Part shown: one piece after another, positions 1 through 10,556 of the stretch
Position numbering within the stretch: the stretch's first letter is position 1
Layout of the letters: every line of letters begins with the position of its first letter
Assembly (NCBI GenBank): GCA_001972305.1
Contig: BDDD01000118.1
Location: 394,060-458,059, forward strand
DNA from: Cephalotus follicularis
Taxonomy: Eukaryota; Streptophyta; Magnoliopsida; Oxalidales; Cephalotaceae
Reading direction: 5' to 3'
Length of the DNA stretch: 64,000 nt
Position numbers and translations under genes: made by a program
Notes under the pieces: model-generated
Told to the model about the DNA's origin: nothing
The model's database searches: none
The model's input: the letters and a program-made list of their open reading frames with translations, nothing else

Positions 1-269
1 CGGTCATAAACCATATGACTATGGATCGTATGATTATGAATTGTTTGATGTGGATGAGCTGTGGTCGCAAGCCTATCGCTCCAGTTTCTCCATACATCAG
101 GCGATTAGCAAGATGTATCGAGATCTGAAGTTTGATATTGGTGGAAGTGTGATGGTAATACCATGGGCTTGGAAAGCCACTTAGAACATGAGGAAGAAGT
201 GAAGGCATTCTACCTTCACATGTTTAATCTAGAGAATCTCGGGACGAGATTTCTCTAAGAGGAGGAGGA
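1..269 (+). mobile_element. 3' internal end of a long-LTR gypsy derivative (copy 1)
   Basis: The sequence closely matches 10275-10556, the 3' internal end of the complete element at 4685-13851, including the stretch after the GGTCATAAACCAT-like start and the line describing GAATCTCGGGACGAGATTT. A purine-rich tract at 256-269 (TAAGAGGAGGAGGA) is the polypurine tract that primes plus-strand synthesis and directly precedes the LTR. No coding capacity is seen. The 5' part lies outside the window. Confidence 0.8.
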
Positions 270-521
270 TATAACGCCCCTAGATTTCATAAACAATTAT
301 TATGAAATTGGTGCGTGTATGATCGTAAATAAAACGGATAGAGGCCCGGAGTAATAAAAAGGCATTACGCATTGAAGTCGTAATTGCGTTGCCCAATATG
401 GTAAATAAAACTTATTTTTAATGCGCGACAGCAAAGCCCAATGTTCGCATTATTATTACGGTTATTTTGGTAGCTGTTTGGATAATTTATGTCGTAATTC
501 GCGGAATAATCGGGACCCATG

Positions 522-551
522 CTTTAGTATTTTGACTGGTAAATACTAAAG
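522..551 (+). promoter_or_regulatory. LTR stem-loop, 11-bp perfect stem
   Basis: Left arm CTTTAGTATTT (522-532) and right arm AAATACTAAAG (541-551) are perfect inverted repeats around an 8-base loop. Matching stem-loops are at 4935-4963 and 10807-10835. The second base pair is T-A here and C-G there, so both arms changed together. Confidence 0.7.
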
Positions 552-682
552 GGAAGCCAAAAGTATAAAAGGAGAAAGGGAGAGGACACAGGCGCATCAC
601 GTTCCCGTGCAAAAGAAAGAGCATATGGCGCTTTGTACGCCTGCACCAGAGAGAAAGGGAGAGAGAGATCGGGAGAGAAATC

Positions 683-716
<34 letters not shown>
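683..716 (+). repeat. (GA)n microsatellite
   Basis: An uninterrupted GA run in the LTR leader of copy 1. The other copies have only broken GAGAGA tracts at the matching place, so this is a local expansion. Confidence 0.9.
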
Positions 717-719
<3 letters not shown>

Positions 720-1316
720 CCGGAGCCAGCTGCCGGACCAGGAGAGGACGATGAGCAACCCAGGCAAGCCTACCGATGGTAAACTCTTCCCCCTTCTTCT
801 CTTTTCTCTTCTTTTTCTTCTCCTCTTCCCATCACTCTGTACGCCTCTGCCATGCGTTCCACCGCCGGTTAGCGTCGCAGATGGAGGGGGTTTTTGTCTA
901 GAAGGCCCGCTCTGTCCATTTTGATCACCGTTGAGGCGTGGCTTGGCCGGAATCGGCCAGGATCTGTCGACCGAGTCGACTCAGCGAGTCGACTCACTGC
1001 CACCTGAGACCGCGCGTTTGGCGCCGAGTCGCGGCGAGTCTTGTGAAGGGATGTGTATAATTGGTGAATGTGTGGCATTTTTGGGTGGCGATCGGACCTG
1101 TTGAGGTCCGGCGAGTAGACTCAGTGAGTCGTAACTCGCTGCCAGCCGTGACACGGCGTTCGACACTGAGTCACGGCCAGTCTTGAGCGGTTTTTAGTAG
1201 ACTGTTCAATGAGGAACCCGTTTATGGGTGTTACACGAGCTGTTTGTGTCGACCTGAATCCGGCCGGCGTTTCGGTGAAGACAATGTTTTGTGTGCGTTG
1301 ATCGTAATGGGAATGG

Positions 1317-1380
1317 AGGGAGGCCTCCCTCCAGTCACGCTTCATCTGTGGAATATAAGCTTCATTGAATTCAGTACTTT
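1317..1380 (-). pseudogene. Tekay-type gag scrap
   Basis: On the minus strand this short piece reads like EFNEAYIPQMKRDWRE, matching the gag segment SEFSAAYVPQMERDRRE of element B (near 42060-42110). The DNA also matches (CATCTGTGGAATATAAGCT against CATCTGTGGAACATAAGCT). It lies exactly at the junction between the truncated LTR and the Tat-lineage RT, so it looks like filler from illegitimate end joining. Confidence 0.5.
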
Positions 1381-2130
1381 GAAGAAAGTGAGGCATTTCT
1401 CAACTATTTTAGATGTAAACATGCTTAAAGCTGCAACCCTTCCATTCAACCTCTAAATGTCTCTTATCGTCGTAGGACGGGTCATGTTTTGAATTGCAGC
1501 GATCTTTTTTGGGTTGACTTCAATTCCTCTGTTATAGGCCATAAAGCCTAGGAATTTTCCCGAGATGACTCCAAACGCATATTTTGCAGGATTCAATTTC
1601 AACTTATAATGTCTTAATACCATGAAAGCCTCTCAAGGTCTTCCACACGAGATCTCTGATCTCGAGTTTTGACCAGTATGTCATCTATATATACTTCATT
1701 ATTTACTCCAATTTTGTAGGTGGCACCTGTATTCTTTAGACCAAAATGCATCATTTTATAATAATACGTACCTTGGTCCATGATAAATGAAGTTTTATCT
1801 TCATCTGAAGGATGCATCCTGATTTGGTTATAGCCTGAGTAAGCATCCATAAAACTTAGCTGTTTGTGCCTTGAAGTAGCATCTACCATTTGATCAATCT
1901 TAGAAAGTGGAAAGTGATATTTCGGACAAGCTTTATTTAGATATGTGAAATCTGTACATATTCCCCATTTCCCGTTTGGCTTTCACACCATCACAATATT
2001 AGCTAACCATGTAGAATAACGCTCTTCTCTAATGAATCTAGATTTAAAAAGTTTATCCACTTACTCTCCTATCAGTTCTTGTCTTTCTAGGGCAAAATTC
2101 TTCTTCTTCTACCTCACGAGGGGATAGTCC
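1381..2130 (-). pseudogene. Tat-lineage Ty3/gypsy reverse transcriptase, broken
   Basis: Read leftwards on the minus strand this is RNA-templated DNA polymerase of a Ty3/gypsy element. Visible in order: KPNGKWGICTDFTYLNKACP, a substrate-site stretch FMDAYSGYNQIRMHP, HFGLKNTGATY, the catalytic loop VYIDDILVKT, then LNP-like thumb residues and NPKKIAAIQNMTRPTT near the C-end. The wording (DAYSGYNQI, NP.KI.AI) is that of the Tat/Retand/Ogre group, not of the Tekay elements elsewhere in this window. There are several stops, and roughly eight residues are missing between GATY and the YIDD box. The RT is cut off near 1381, so its end, RNase H and integrase are absent. Confidence 0.85.
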
Positions 2131-2134
2131 GGAT

Positions 2135-2960
2135 CTATACTGAGCTTATGCACAATAACATCAGGATTGACCCCAGGGAAATCTCTACTGTCAAAGATAA
2201 TAAATCCTTATTCTCTTTCAAGAACTGGATAATCTGTTGTTTCTCCGGGATTTGCAATCTAGATCCTATACGAAAGACCTTAGACTTGTCTTTTTCATCA
2301 GCGACTACATGGATAAGATCATCCATAGGTTCTGGTCTTCCCTTGATCAATCTCATCTCTGAAATTTATGTTCCCAATATTCTGAGCTTTCTCCTTTCCT
2401 TTCATCTTTACAACGACAACTTCACACTTCTGTGCTGCTACTTGATCTCCTCTGATTTGTCCCACACCATTTTTAGTTGGAAATTTTACTATAGGGTGTT
2501 TAGTTGAGACTCTTACACCAAAGAGATTTAGACCCGGCCAACCTAAAATTGAATTATAAGGGCTTGGAGTATTAATCACAATAAATGTGACATCCATAAC
2601 AACTTATTTTGGAGGCTCCCCTATAATGACTAGAAGAGTAATTGATCCCATTGGGTATACCACTTCCCTTGAAAAACCAATTATAGTAGTCTTTACAGGT
2701 TTTAAACTATGTTCTAGGGTCTTCAAATTATCAAAGGCCTCCTTATAGACTATATCTACAGAGCTTCCTCCATCTATAAGAATCCTTCGTACTAGAAAGA
2801 GGTTTATGCTGAGCTATACCACTACAAGATCTGAATATGATAGTAAAGCACATTCCAAATCATCATCACTAAAACTGATCATAGTTTGTGATTCTCCTAT
2901 CTTTTTTTGTTGTTGTACTAACATGGTCCTTCTCGCTAAGATTTTTGAGATGATAGACCA
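2135..2960 (-). pseudogene. Tat-lineage protease and protease-RT linker, broken
   Basis: On the minus strand this holds the aspartic-protease C-terminal part typical of Tat elements: FIVINTPSPYNSILGWPGLN, then KFPTKNGVGQIRGDQVAAQKC, followed by a linker with IGSRLQIPEKQQIIQFLKEN. In the family this linker precedes the RT and cleaves from it in the polyprotein. Several frame changes and stops break it. It lies between gag (2995-4682) and RT (1381-2130), in the normal gag-protease-RT order for a minus-strand element. Confidence 0.8.
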
Positions 2961-2994
2961 TCTCCTTCAAATAAAGCTCATACTGAGATGGTAT

Positions 2995-4682
2995 TTATAA
3001 TACATTGGGGTACTTTTTATTTTTGTTCTGTGACGACTCAGCTTTATGATTAGTTTTTTGTTCTTTATTATTTGTTTCCTTAAATCTCCCCAAATATCCT
3101 TCTCTGATGAGTTTCTCAATCTCGTTTTTCAAATGTCTACATTCATTACTACTGTGACCTACTTCACGATGGAACTCACAATACTTGTTTTGATTTCTCT
3201 TTTCGGGGGGTATTTTCATCCGTTCAGGAAACTTTATGGGTTCATTCTTAATCTCCGGGAGGACATTTGCATAGGTCTCTGTCAAAGAAAAATATTTCTC
3301 GAATCCTCTGAATTGATTCTTTTGATTCTCTGATCCTCTGGCCTTCTTTCCTTGTCCATCGGGTTTTAGAGGATCCTCCTTTTTCCTTTCTCTTCTCACC
3401 TCTTCCTTGCGCAGGCCTTCCAGAATCACCTATTTTGGAATCCGCTGATGCTTTGATATCCATGGAATTCATAGCTTCCTCTGCATTGATATATTTCTCA
3501 ACTCTTTTGAGAAGTTATTCCATGTTTGTCGAGTGTTTTTTTTGTCAAAGAAAACTTGAACCGAGTTTTCTTCAGACTACTCAACAACGCCGATACAACA
3601 AAAGATGGTTCAAGATCTCAGACCTACAGAGATTCTTTATTGAACCGTGCGAGGTATTTCCTCATACCTTTGTTTTCCCTTTGAACTATGGTCATCAATT
3701 ATGTTGAGGTCTTTATTTGGGATCTACTATTCACAAACCTTGCCACAAATAATTCACTAAGGTGAATTAAAGAGTAAATAGATTCTAGTGCTAGTGTTCC
3801 ATACCAAATCTGTGTAGCACTAGTTAGAGTCGCAGGGAATGCCCTGTAGAGGACTACATCTAATACTAGATGTATGAGCATTGCATTACGGTAAAGGCGC
3901 AAATGATCAAGCGAATCCTTAGTTCCATCCATATTTCTCCACATAAGGGGACTTAAATGATGCACACAGAGGTTCTTCCATAATACTCAGAATAAACGGG
4001 TGATTGCTTATATCTATAAGCTCTGCCAAATAACCTCCTCTGTGGTCTACTTCTCTGGGAGCAGTAAATCTTTTTTCCACTTCAACCATCCACCTCTACA
4101 GCTGTATCCTCTAAACAGGTTATGTTCTGGTTCTGCCAGTAACCTATGAATGTTCCCTCCTTGGGGATCTTTGCCTGGGAGGCTGTTGTCCCAACCTGTC
4201 TTGAACTTTGCTTCTCCCTAGCCTACCAAAAACTGATCTACTGGGTTGTCTCGCTATTGACCTACTACTCCGAGGTCTTTGTTCCCCCCAAAATTATCAC
4301 ATGTTGTGTCATGAATAAAACGATTTTCTTTATGATCACGAGGTACATTCCTTGTCTCTAGCGACACCCTGTGAACGGATCTGCTCAGGTGTGAGCCCCT
4401 GTTCTGGCTTGCTTGAATCTTAGTAGGGTCCCATTGTTGATCCAAATTTTTTTGTCGCCTCACCTCTTGTGCAGTCCGTTGAAGAGAGTGAGAGATATCT
4501 CATATTTGCTGAAGTAATCTATTGAATTTTACCCTGGTGACAGAAGGGTCTCCTGGTTGCATTTGCTGCTGGGGCTGATCTCGTGGTTGTTGATTTTGAT
4601 AAGAAGGATTCTGTTATGCTTGTTGATCATGTGGAGCCTCTTGATTTCGTTGACTACGTATAGTAACCCTCTTGGGAGGCAT
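2995..4682 (-). pseudogene. Tat-lineage gag, broken
   Basis: Capsid and nucleocapsid region of the minus-strand Tat-lineage element. The start codon lies at 4680-4682, beginning MPPKRVTIRSQRNQE. A capsid core near 3700-3965 contains DSLDHLRLYRNAML and RAFPATLTSATQIWYGTL. A basic stretch and the C-terminal motif PPEKRNQNKYCEFHREVGHS (about 3070-3200) follow, with the cysteine/histidine pattern and EC.HLK.EIE.LIREGYLG usual for Tat gag. Several stops and frame changes make it non-functional. The start codon is the insertion site of the 9.2 kb element at 4685-13851; leader and primer site continue at 13852-13915. Confidence 0.85.
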
Positions 4683-4684
4683 GG
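4680..4684 (+). repeat. Target site duplication CATGG, left
   Basis: CATGG directly before the TG of the 5' LTR and again at 13852-13856 after the CA of the 3' LTR. The duplicated bases are the start-codon region of the Tat gag read on the minus strand. Confidence 0.95.
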
Positions 4685-4934
4685 TGTAACACCCCGAATT
4701 TCATAAATAATTATTATGAAATTAGTGCGTGCACAGTCGTGATAAAATCGATAGAGCCCGGAGTAATAAAAAGGCATTACGCATTTAAGTCGTAATCGTG
4801 TTAGCTAAGACGGCTAATAAAACCTATTTTTAATGCGCGACAATAAAGCCCGAATGTTCATATTTTTATTGCGATTATTTTGGTGGTCGTTTGGATAATT
4901 TATGTCACGATTTGTGGAAAAATCGGGACCCGGA

Positions 4935-4963
4935 CCTTAGTATTTTACCAGAAAATACTAAGG
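4935..4963 (+). promoter_or_regulatory. LTR stem-loop, 12-bp perfect stem
   Basis: Arms CCTTAGTATTTT and AAAATACTAAGG around a 5-base loop (ACCAG). It lies just upstream of an A-rich, TATA-like stretch and the GA-rich leader. The identical structure is at 10807-10835, and a variant with a paired C-G to T-A change is at 522-551. Confidence 0.75.
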
Positions 4964-5482
4964 AGGAAGCAAAATAATAAAAGGAGGGTGGGAGAGACAC
5001 GGGCGTATCACGCGCCCGTGCAAGAAAGAGGCAGCGGCGCTCTGTGCGCCCGCGCTAGAGAGAGTGCAAGAGAGAGTGGGAGAGAGATCGGAGTAGAGGG
5101 AGAGAGAGCGTGCCGGAGCCAGCCACCGGACCGGGAGAGCACGACGGTCAACCCAAGCACGCCACCGACCGGTAACCTCTCCCCCTTCCCCTCTTTTCTC
5201 TTCTTTTTTCTTCTTATGCCCGCCACTGTCGCGCCTCTTCCCGGAGTTTCCCGGCATCGTTAGCGTCGCGGATGGCGTGGGTTATGGTGTAGAAGGCCCG
5301 CTCTACCCATTTCGACCAACGGTGAGGCGTGATTCGGCCAGAAACAGCCGGAATCAGTTGACTGAGTTGACTCAGCGAGTCGACTCACTGTCGCCTGAGA
5401 CCGCGCGTTTGGCGCCGAGTCTCGGCGAGTCACGGGCATAGATGTGTATAATTGGTGAATGTGTGGCATTTTTGGGTGGTGA

Positions 5483-5502
5483 CCGGACCTGTTGAGGTCC
5501 GG
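5483..5502 (+). promoter_or_regulatory. LTR hairpin with GTTG tetraloop
   Basis: CCGGACCT, loop GTTG, AGGTCCGG: an 8-bp perfect stem. It recurs at 11355-11374. At 1093-1110 the stem is 7 bp perfect with the outermost pair changed to T-G, still a wobble pair in RNA. This suggests structure in the transcribed leader. Confidence 0.65.
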
Positions 5503-6099
5503 CAAGTTGACTCAGTGAGTCACAACTCACTGCCGGCCGTGGCGCATCGTTCGGCACCGATTCCCGGCGAGTCGTGAGCGGTTCTGTGCAGACCGTTCAA
5601 TGTGGAACCCGTTGATGGGTGTTTCGCAAGCTGAATGAATTGGCCTGAACCCGGCCGGCGTTTCGGTGACACAATGTTTTGTGTGTCGAGCATAACGGAA
5701 TTGTGTTCTATGTGCAGTGTGCGAGTGGCAATTGGATTTGGCATTGAGGAATTGATCAATTGGCGACAATCGGGTTCGGTTCGACGGTTATTGAGAAAGG
5801 TTCGACAAATTGAACATGCGGCTTGACTTTGCTGCTATTGTTGTGATTCCTAACTTGGAATCAGAGGTAGGGGTAGTTGTAGGGAATTTATACATGCATA
5901 TTTGAGTTCAATCGTAATGAGTGTTCATTTGATGAAATGCATGGATTATGAATTGTGTGATTCTGTTAGGGTTGCTATGAATAGTTAACTTGTAATGCAT
6001 ATTGCGTTTTACAATGATTGCGGATTGAATGGTATGCGTTGTATGCTTTGAATTCTATTGGTCTTGTGACGTGTTGAAGGAACCATGTTTTGGTTCGCT

Positions 6100-6370
6100 T
6101 AACCGTCGACGCTTCAGAAACAAGCGTCGACGCTATGGACATATGAAGAATGAGCTCTATTTTCGCCATAAACATCGACGCCATGATTCGTTGTATGTGA
6201 GAATGGACACACGTAGCGTTGACGCCTGAGGTTCCTACCTCAAAGCATCGACGCCAAGGGAATAAGCGTTGACGCTAAGAGTTAAGCGGCGACGCTTAAG
6301 TGATTGGATTGAACGTTGACGCCTAGAGTAGACGTTAACGGCTAAGAGAACTGATATAAACGTGGACGTC
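6100..6370 (+). repeat. Cluster of GCGTCGACGC-type palindromes
   Basis: Imperfect palindromes follow each other at irregular spacing: CCGTCGACGCTT, AAGCGTCGACGC, CATCGACGCC, AGCGTTGACGCC, GCATCGACGCC, AGCGTTGACGCT, GCGGCGACGCTTAA. The same block is at 11970-12250 in the 3' LTR. Variants are mostly C-T or G-A changes from a GCGTCGACGC core. Confidence 0.8.
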
Positions 6371-6596
6371 TAGAGTTAGGTGATGATGCCAAAAGAGTCT
6401 GTTCGCATTTTGAGCATATGGTTACTTGCATATAACTGTGGATTGGTCAAGCTTTCCTAGCTTTGTGCTGGTTAGCGTCGATGTGACTGTGCATTGAAAC
6501 GAGGTTTCAAAGGACTGTTACATATTTTGAATAAATATGTTTTGACAAGTACTTTATATTACATAAATTACTTGAAATGGATTGAAAGACTTTGAT

Positions 6597-7139
6597 GACT
6601 ACCAAGCTCTGTTGAGTAAGTAGCCAAGACTGTGAATTGTTTTAAAAGGTCTGATATACATTTGGGAATGTATGGTTTACAAGTATTATATTTATTAATA
6701 ATTACTTGTAATGGATTGATTGACCATGGTTGGCTGCTAAGCTCTGTTGAGTAAGTAGTCAGGAACCTCCCTACTAAGCTCTGTTGAGTAAGTAGCCGAA
6801 GATTCCATATACGGTAGCTACTAAGATCTGTTGAGTAAGTAGCTAGGGTTTCCCATAAAATGGTTGCTAAGCTCTGTTGAGTAAGTATCTAGGGTTTCCC
6901 ATATAATGGTTACTATGCTCTGTTGAGTAAGTAGACAGGGACTCCCTTTTGGGTTACTAAGCATCGTTGTGTAAGTAACCGGTTGCTAAGCACTGCTGTG
7001 TAAGCAACTTGAATTGGATTGTTTGTCCGATGTGACTGATTGATTGTTGTGGCAGTTACTAAACGCAGAGCGGAAGTAACCGGGTTACTAAACACAGAGT
7101 GGAAGTGACCAGGTGCTAAACACAGAGTGGAAGCATCCC
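6597..7139 (+). repeat. Tandem array of small hairpins in the 5' LTR
   Basis: Irregular tandem units with a near-constant loop (AAGCTCTGTTGAGTA, later AAGCACTGTTGTGTA and AAACACAGAGTGGA) flanked by short inverted arms. Arms differ between units yet pair within each unit, for example TAGCTACT/AGTAGCTA (6815-6845), GGTTACT/AGTAACC (6952-6980), GTTGCT/AGCAAC (6982-7008) and GTTACT/AGTAAC (7055-7080). Some units have decayed stems. The 3' LTR version at 12472-13142 has more units. Confidence 0.85.
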
Positions 7140-7843
7140 TGTTTAAAGTGTTGTCATTGGTGGCATGATTGATCGATTGATTGACTGAGTGATTGTTTGT
7201 CCGTTGTGAGATGTTTGACTGTATCGGATTGTTTTGTCCGTCGTGACATGACTGTATTGGATTGGATTGATTTGTCCTCTGTGACATGTTTGATTGGATT
7301 GATGGGTCCGCAGTGACCTGATTGATAATTTGTATGGTTATAGCCACTTGGCATAGTCGTACCTTTTGGCCCGTATACATATATACGTACATATATATAT
7401 GTGTATACATATCGTGTATTGCATCTTGGTGCATTCATGTCATGTCATTCATTATCGTTGTCCCCAAAGTGCATTTATATTTTCTCTACTTAGCCGAGTG
7501 AGGACAAAGGCTAACCCCCTACAATTTCAGATTGATTTCAGGTTGATGCAGCGGATTGTTACCGTTGAGCTCCGTGGAGCGAATGAAGTTTTATGTTGTT
7601 TTTACTTTTGAGAAATGTTAATGGATCATTGTAATAAATGAATCGATGTATTGATGATGTTTATCGTTGTAGCATGTAGTATAAAATGCATGTTACGTTA
7701 TAAATCGGCTTATATTTAAATGCTTCCGGAAGTGTTAATGGATATGGAAAGTTTTAAATTTATGGTAAATTGCATAAGCCGGATTTAATTGTTGATTGCC
7801 ACCACTATATATATGTCGGTTGTGAAACGGGGTGTGACAACAG

Positions 7844-7855
7844 TGGTATCAGAGC
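7844..7855 (+). promoter_or_regulatory. Primer binding site (initiator tRNA-Met type)
   Basis: TGGTATCAGAGC, four bases after the 5' LTR. It is the standard plant primer site complementary to the 3' end of initiator methionine tRNA, used to start minus-strand synthesis. Confidence 0.92.
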
Positions 7856-8004
7856 TTATATTCCTTTTATAAGCTGTCGCTGGGATACTATCCTCGACAA
7901 GTAAATAATAGGATGAAGGAACTTGTCCAGGCTAATAGGTTCCTTGGCAATTAACAATTGTTTCCTTGAGATGATTAATCATCATCTTCCTTAAAGGAAA
8001 AGAA

Positions 8005-8230
8005 ATGGACGGAAGGAGAAGACGCAGAAGGCCTTGAGCTGCTAATGGAAATGTTCCTAAGGAAGTAAATGACAGAACGGACCTTATGAGCCGTATAGCG
8101 GATTGCTTCCAACAGCAGATGGCTGCGAATGCTGCAAATGTGGAGGATATGCGTCGATTGTACGCACAAGCATAGCCACAACACATGATTCTTGACCTTT
8201 TTACGCGGCATGATGGGAACCGCTTTGGAA
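8005..8230 (+). pseudogene. Relic Tekay-type gag N-terminus
   Basis: From an ATG at 8005 the frame reads MDGRRRRRRP, a stop, then DLMSRIADCFQQQMAANAAN and VEDMRRLYAQA, a stop, PQH. This matches the start of gag in elements A (MDRRRTRARAR..YYFQQQMAFNRANAEEMRQYHAQA) and B (MDRRRDRRGRRR..LFQQQIQANAAHMEQMRQMYEA). It breaks off near 8230 and no capsid core or nucleocapsid follows. It shows descent from a coding Tekay-type chromovirus. Confidence 0.8.
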
Positions 8231-10543
8231 GAGCCTGATATGAACGTAGATACCTAGAGTGATGACGTCAATGCCTAAAGGGTGGTGTTGACGCCAATAG
8301 CCCTGTTTCAGTGAAACTGCCCGGTTTCGCATGGATTTTGATTCAGATTGAGATCAAGCTAATGTTTAAGCCTCAAAAATAGCGCCTAAGGCTACAGAGC
8401 AGTCTAGACTTGCCTGAAATGCTGACTTCAAGAAGGCAGACCTCCCGAAATCCTACGGGATACATCGAATGAAGTGACAATGAGGGTTTTGAAGTCCGAA
8501 ATGGTCAAGTGACCAACCGAATAAGTCGTAATGGCTAAATGGTCGATCGGATGAGCCGAAAGGCATAAGTGTTGTCGGAAAAGTTTCCGTATCGAATAGT
8601 GGTTGATCGAAATAGAATATGAATGGTCATTGCGAATGGCTAGTGTATCATCATGGATCGTATTGTATCGTTATCGATCGTATCATGATCGAATGTTGTT
8701 GAGCGGTTAGCGATCGTATGGGCCGTATGAGATGTTATCGAGCGGTTAGTGATCGAATGTATCATTGTTGAATGGATAGTGACCGAATGGGTCGTTATTG
8801 ATCGGATACTGGTCGAATGGACAATTATCGAATAGATGGGCATTGGATGAATGCTCGGAATAGATTATGAATGAACCGATGGGCGGCCAACTACGTATGT
8901 TGTTAGCCTCTAGATCCCTAGTAAAGTGTGAACGGATATGGACCGTGAACGGCTGTTGGCCGTAACGGATATGAATTGTAGATTGGTATTGACCGTAAAC
9001 GGCTATGGACCGTAAACGGATGTGAAATGTAATGGATAGAGCACAATCATGGATTGATACGGGACGAAAGGCCCCGGATGATGGTATATGGTAGAGTTAT
9101 TGATGACGTATTGTGTTATGACTTGTATAGATGTGAAATGACATTGTTCACATTGCTTATGCTATGTACGCATCTCACATGATTGACATTATATATATAT
9201 CTGCTACACCTCTGCATACATACATTGCATATGTACATTGTACACAGCCTTTGGCTACTGACCTGTTTCATTGAAATGAAGTGGGCCAGGTTCAGGTTCA
9301 GGTGGACGTGTCAGTGATTAGACAGTCCGAGTGCAGGGTAAGAATCTATATTCTTTGATCTATGGTTGTATAAGGTAATTGTTGTGGATGAACAGTATAT
9401 TTATATTATATGACCTGTCGGCTTGTGGCAGTGCTGCAAATTAATGTGTGTTGATGTATTGGACCTGCCGGTATGTGGCAGTGCATAAGTTGATCGGTGT
9501 ATTATATTACTGGATATGATCAGACCCATTATTTGAGGTTTTTACATGATTATCCGTCGCATGTGTATGATATTATTGGATATGATCAAACCCATCATTA
9601 AGGGTATTGAAAGGATTGTCCTTTGCATGCAAATGATATATTTGGATTTAGTTGAGATGTAGTCTGGTGTGGGAGGAGCCCCCAGCATATAGATTGTGAT
9701 GAGATGAGGGTTGATCCCCAAACATATGAACTGTGGTTTATCAGGTGGCATGGAGTCCGATAAACGAATACTTCATGCCGAAATTTTGAGAAATCCTAAG
9801 AGTATGGTTTTAATGGATTCATCACTTGAGATGTTAGAATGATGATTCAGATCTAAATTGTGGTTTGTTGAAAGCTGAGCCCATTTGTGAACTGTTGGTT
9901 CCTCCTTCGGGAGTGTGGACATATAAAATGTGTTTTCTTTACAAGGGGCATAGTCCTGTAAACGAATACTTCATGCCCGATTTTTGGGAGATTATAAGAG
10001 TTCAAATGTATTCAACTGATTATTCTGCTGATATGATGTGATTGTTTAAAGTTTATAGCACTTTTGGGAATGATTGATATATGACTGTTGCGGAACTATG
10101 CTGGATATACCAGTGTAGGATCCTTACTGTTGGGAGATTGAAGGTGATTAACTGAATAAGTGCTAATTGAAGTTATTTGGAGTTGCGTAATAATAACAGG
10201 TGATGTGTTGGGTTCTTGGAGACCCGACCATATGGATATAGTATGGTTACAGATTGAACGGATATAGATTATACGGTTACGAATTGTGAAGTCATAAACC
10301 ATGTGGTTATGGATCGTATGCTTATGAATTGTTTGATATGAATGAGCTGTGGTCGCAAGCCTATCGCTCCAGTTTTCCGTACATCCGGCGATTACCAAGA
10401 TGTATCGAGATCTGAAGCTCGATATAGGTGGAAGTATGATGGTAATACCATGGGCTTGGAAAGCCACTTAGAACGTGTGGAAGGAGTGAAGACATTCTAC
10501 CTTCACATGTTTAATATAGGGAATCTCGGGACGAGATTTATTT
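8231..10543 (+). other. Non-coding interior of the LARD-like element
   Basis: No retrotransposon domain is seen on either strand. From about 8600 to 9060 there are irregular short repeats built on GATCGTATG, ATGATCGAATG and GACCGTAAACGG-like words. 9540-9780 and 9900-10000 hold a duplicated motif around ATACTTCATGCC. 10210-10340 repeats the TATGGTTAC/TATGGATCG theme also found at 1-60. Only these degenerate repeats explain the open frames here. Confidence 0.6.
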
Positions 10544-10556
10544 AAGGAGGGGAGGA
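10544..10556 (+). promoter_or_regulatory. Polypurine tract
   Basis: AAGGAGGGGAGGA directly before the TG of the 3' LTR, the expected primer for plus-strand synthesis. Confidence 0.9.

Larger units (their letters stand above)
270..1316 (+). mobile_element. Truncated LTR of the same family (copy 1)
   Basis: The first 1.05 kb of an LTR homologous to 4685-5730 and 10557-11600. It starts TATAACGCCCC, so the usual TG end has decayed to TA. It holds the shared landmarks in order: an AT-rich start, a stem-loop at 522-551, a GA-rich leader, CT-rich tracts, GAGTCGACTC repeats (966-994) and a GGACCT/AGGTCC hairpin. Homology is lost near 1316, so more than 2 kb of the LTR is missing. It is clearly more diverged than the two LTRs of the complete copy. 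Confidence 0.8.
4685..7839 (+). mobile_element. 5' LTR of the LARD-like element
   Basis: Runs from TGTAACACCCC to GGGGTGTGACA. In order: an AT-rich upstream part, a 12-bp stem-loop (4935-4963), an AAAATAATAAAAGG stretch that could serve as a TATA region, a GA-rich leader with CT tracts, GAGTCGACTC-type repeats (5350-5410), a tetraloop hairpin (5483-5502), a GCGTCGACGC cluster (6100-6370) and a tandem hairpin array (6597-7139). Open frames in the leader (such as 4880-5263) recur in the other LTR only because the LTRs are copies. Confidence 0.92.

Noticed and set aside
607..924. Arg/Glu-rich frame in the LTR leader
   Set aside because: Created by the GA microsatellite; not kept in the homologous LTRs.
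4880..5263. 127-residue frame present in both LTRs (also 10752-11135)
   Set aside because: Shared only because LTRs are copies of each other; it is not open in the diverged copy 1 and has no domain.
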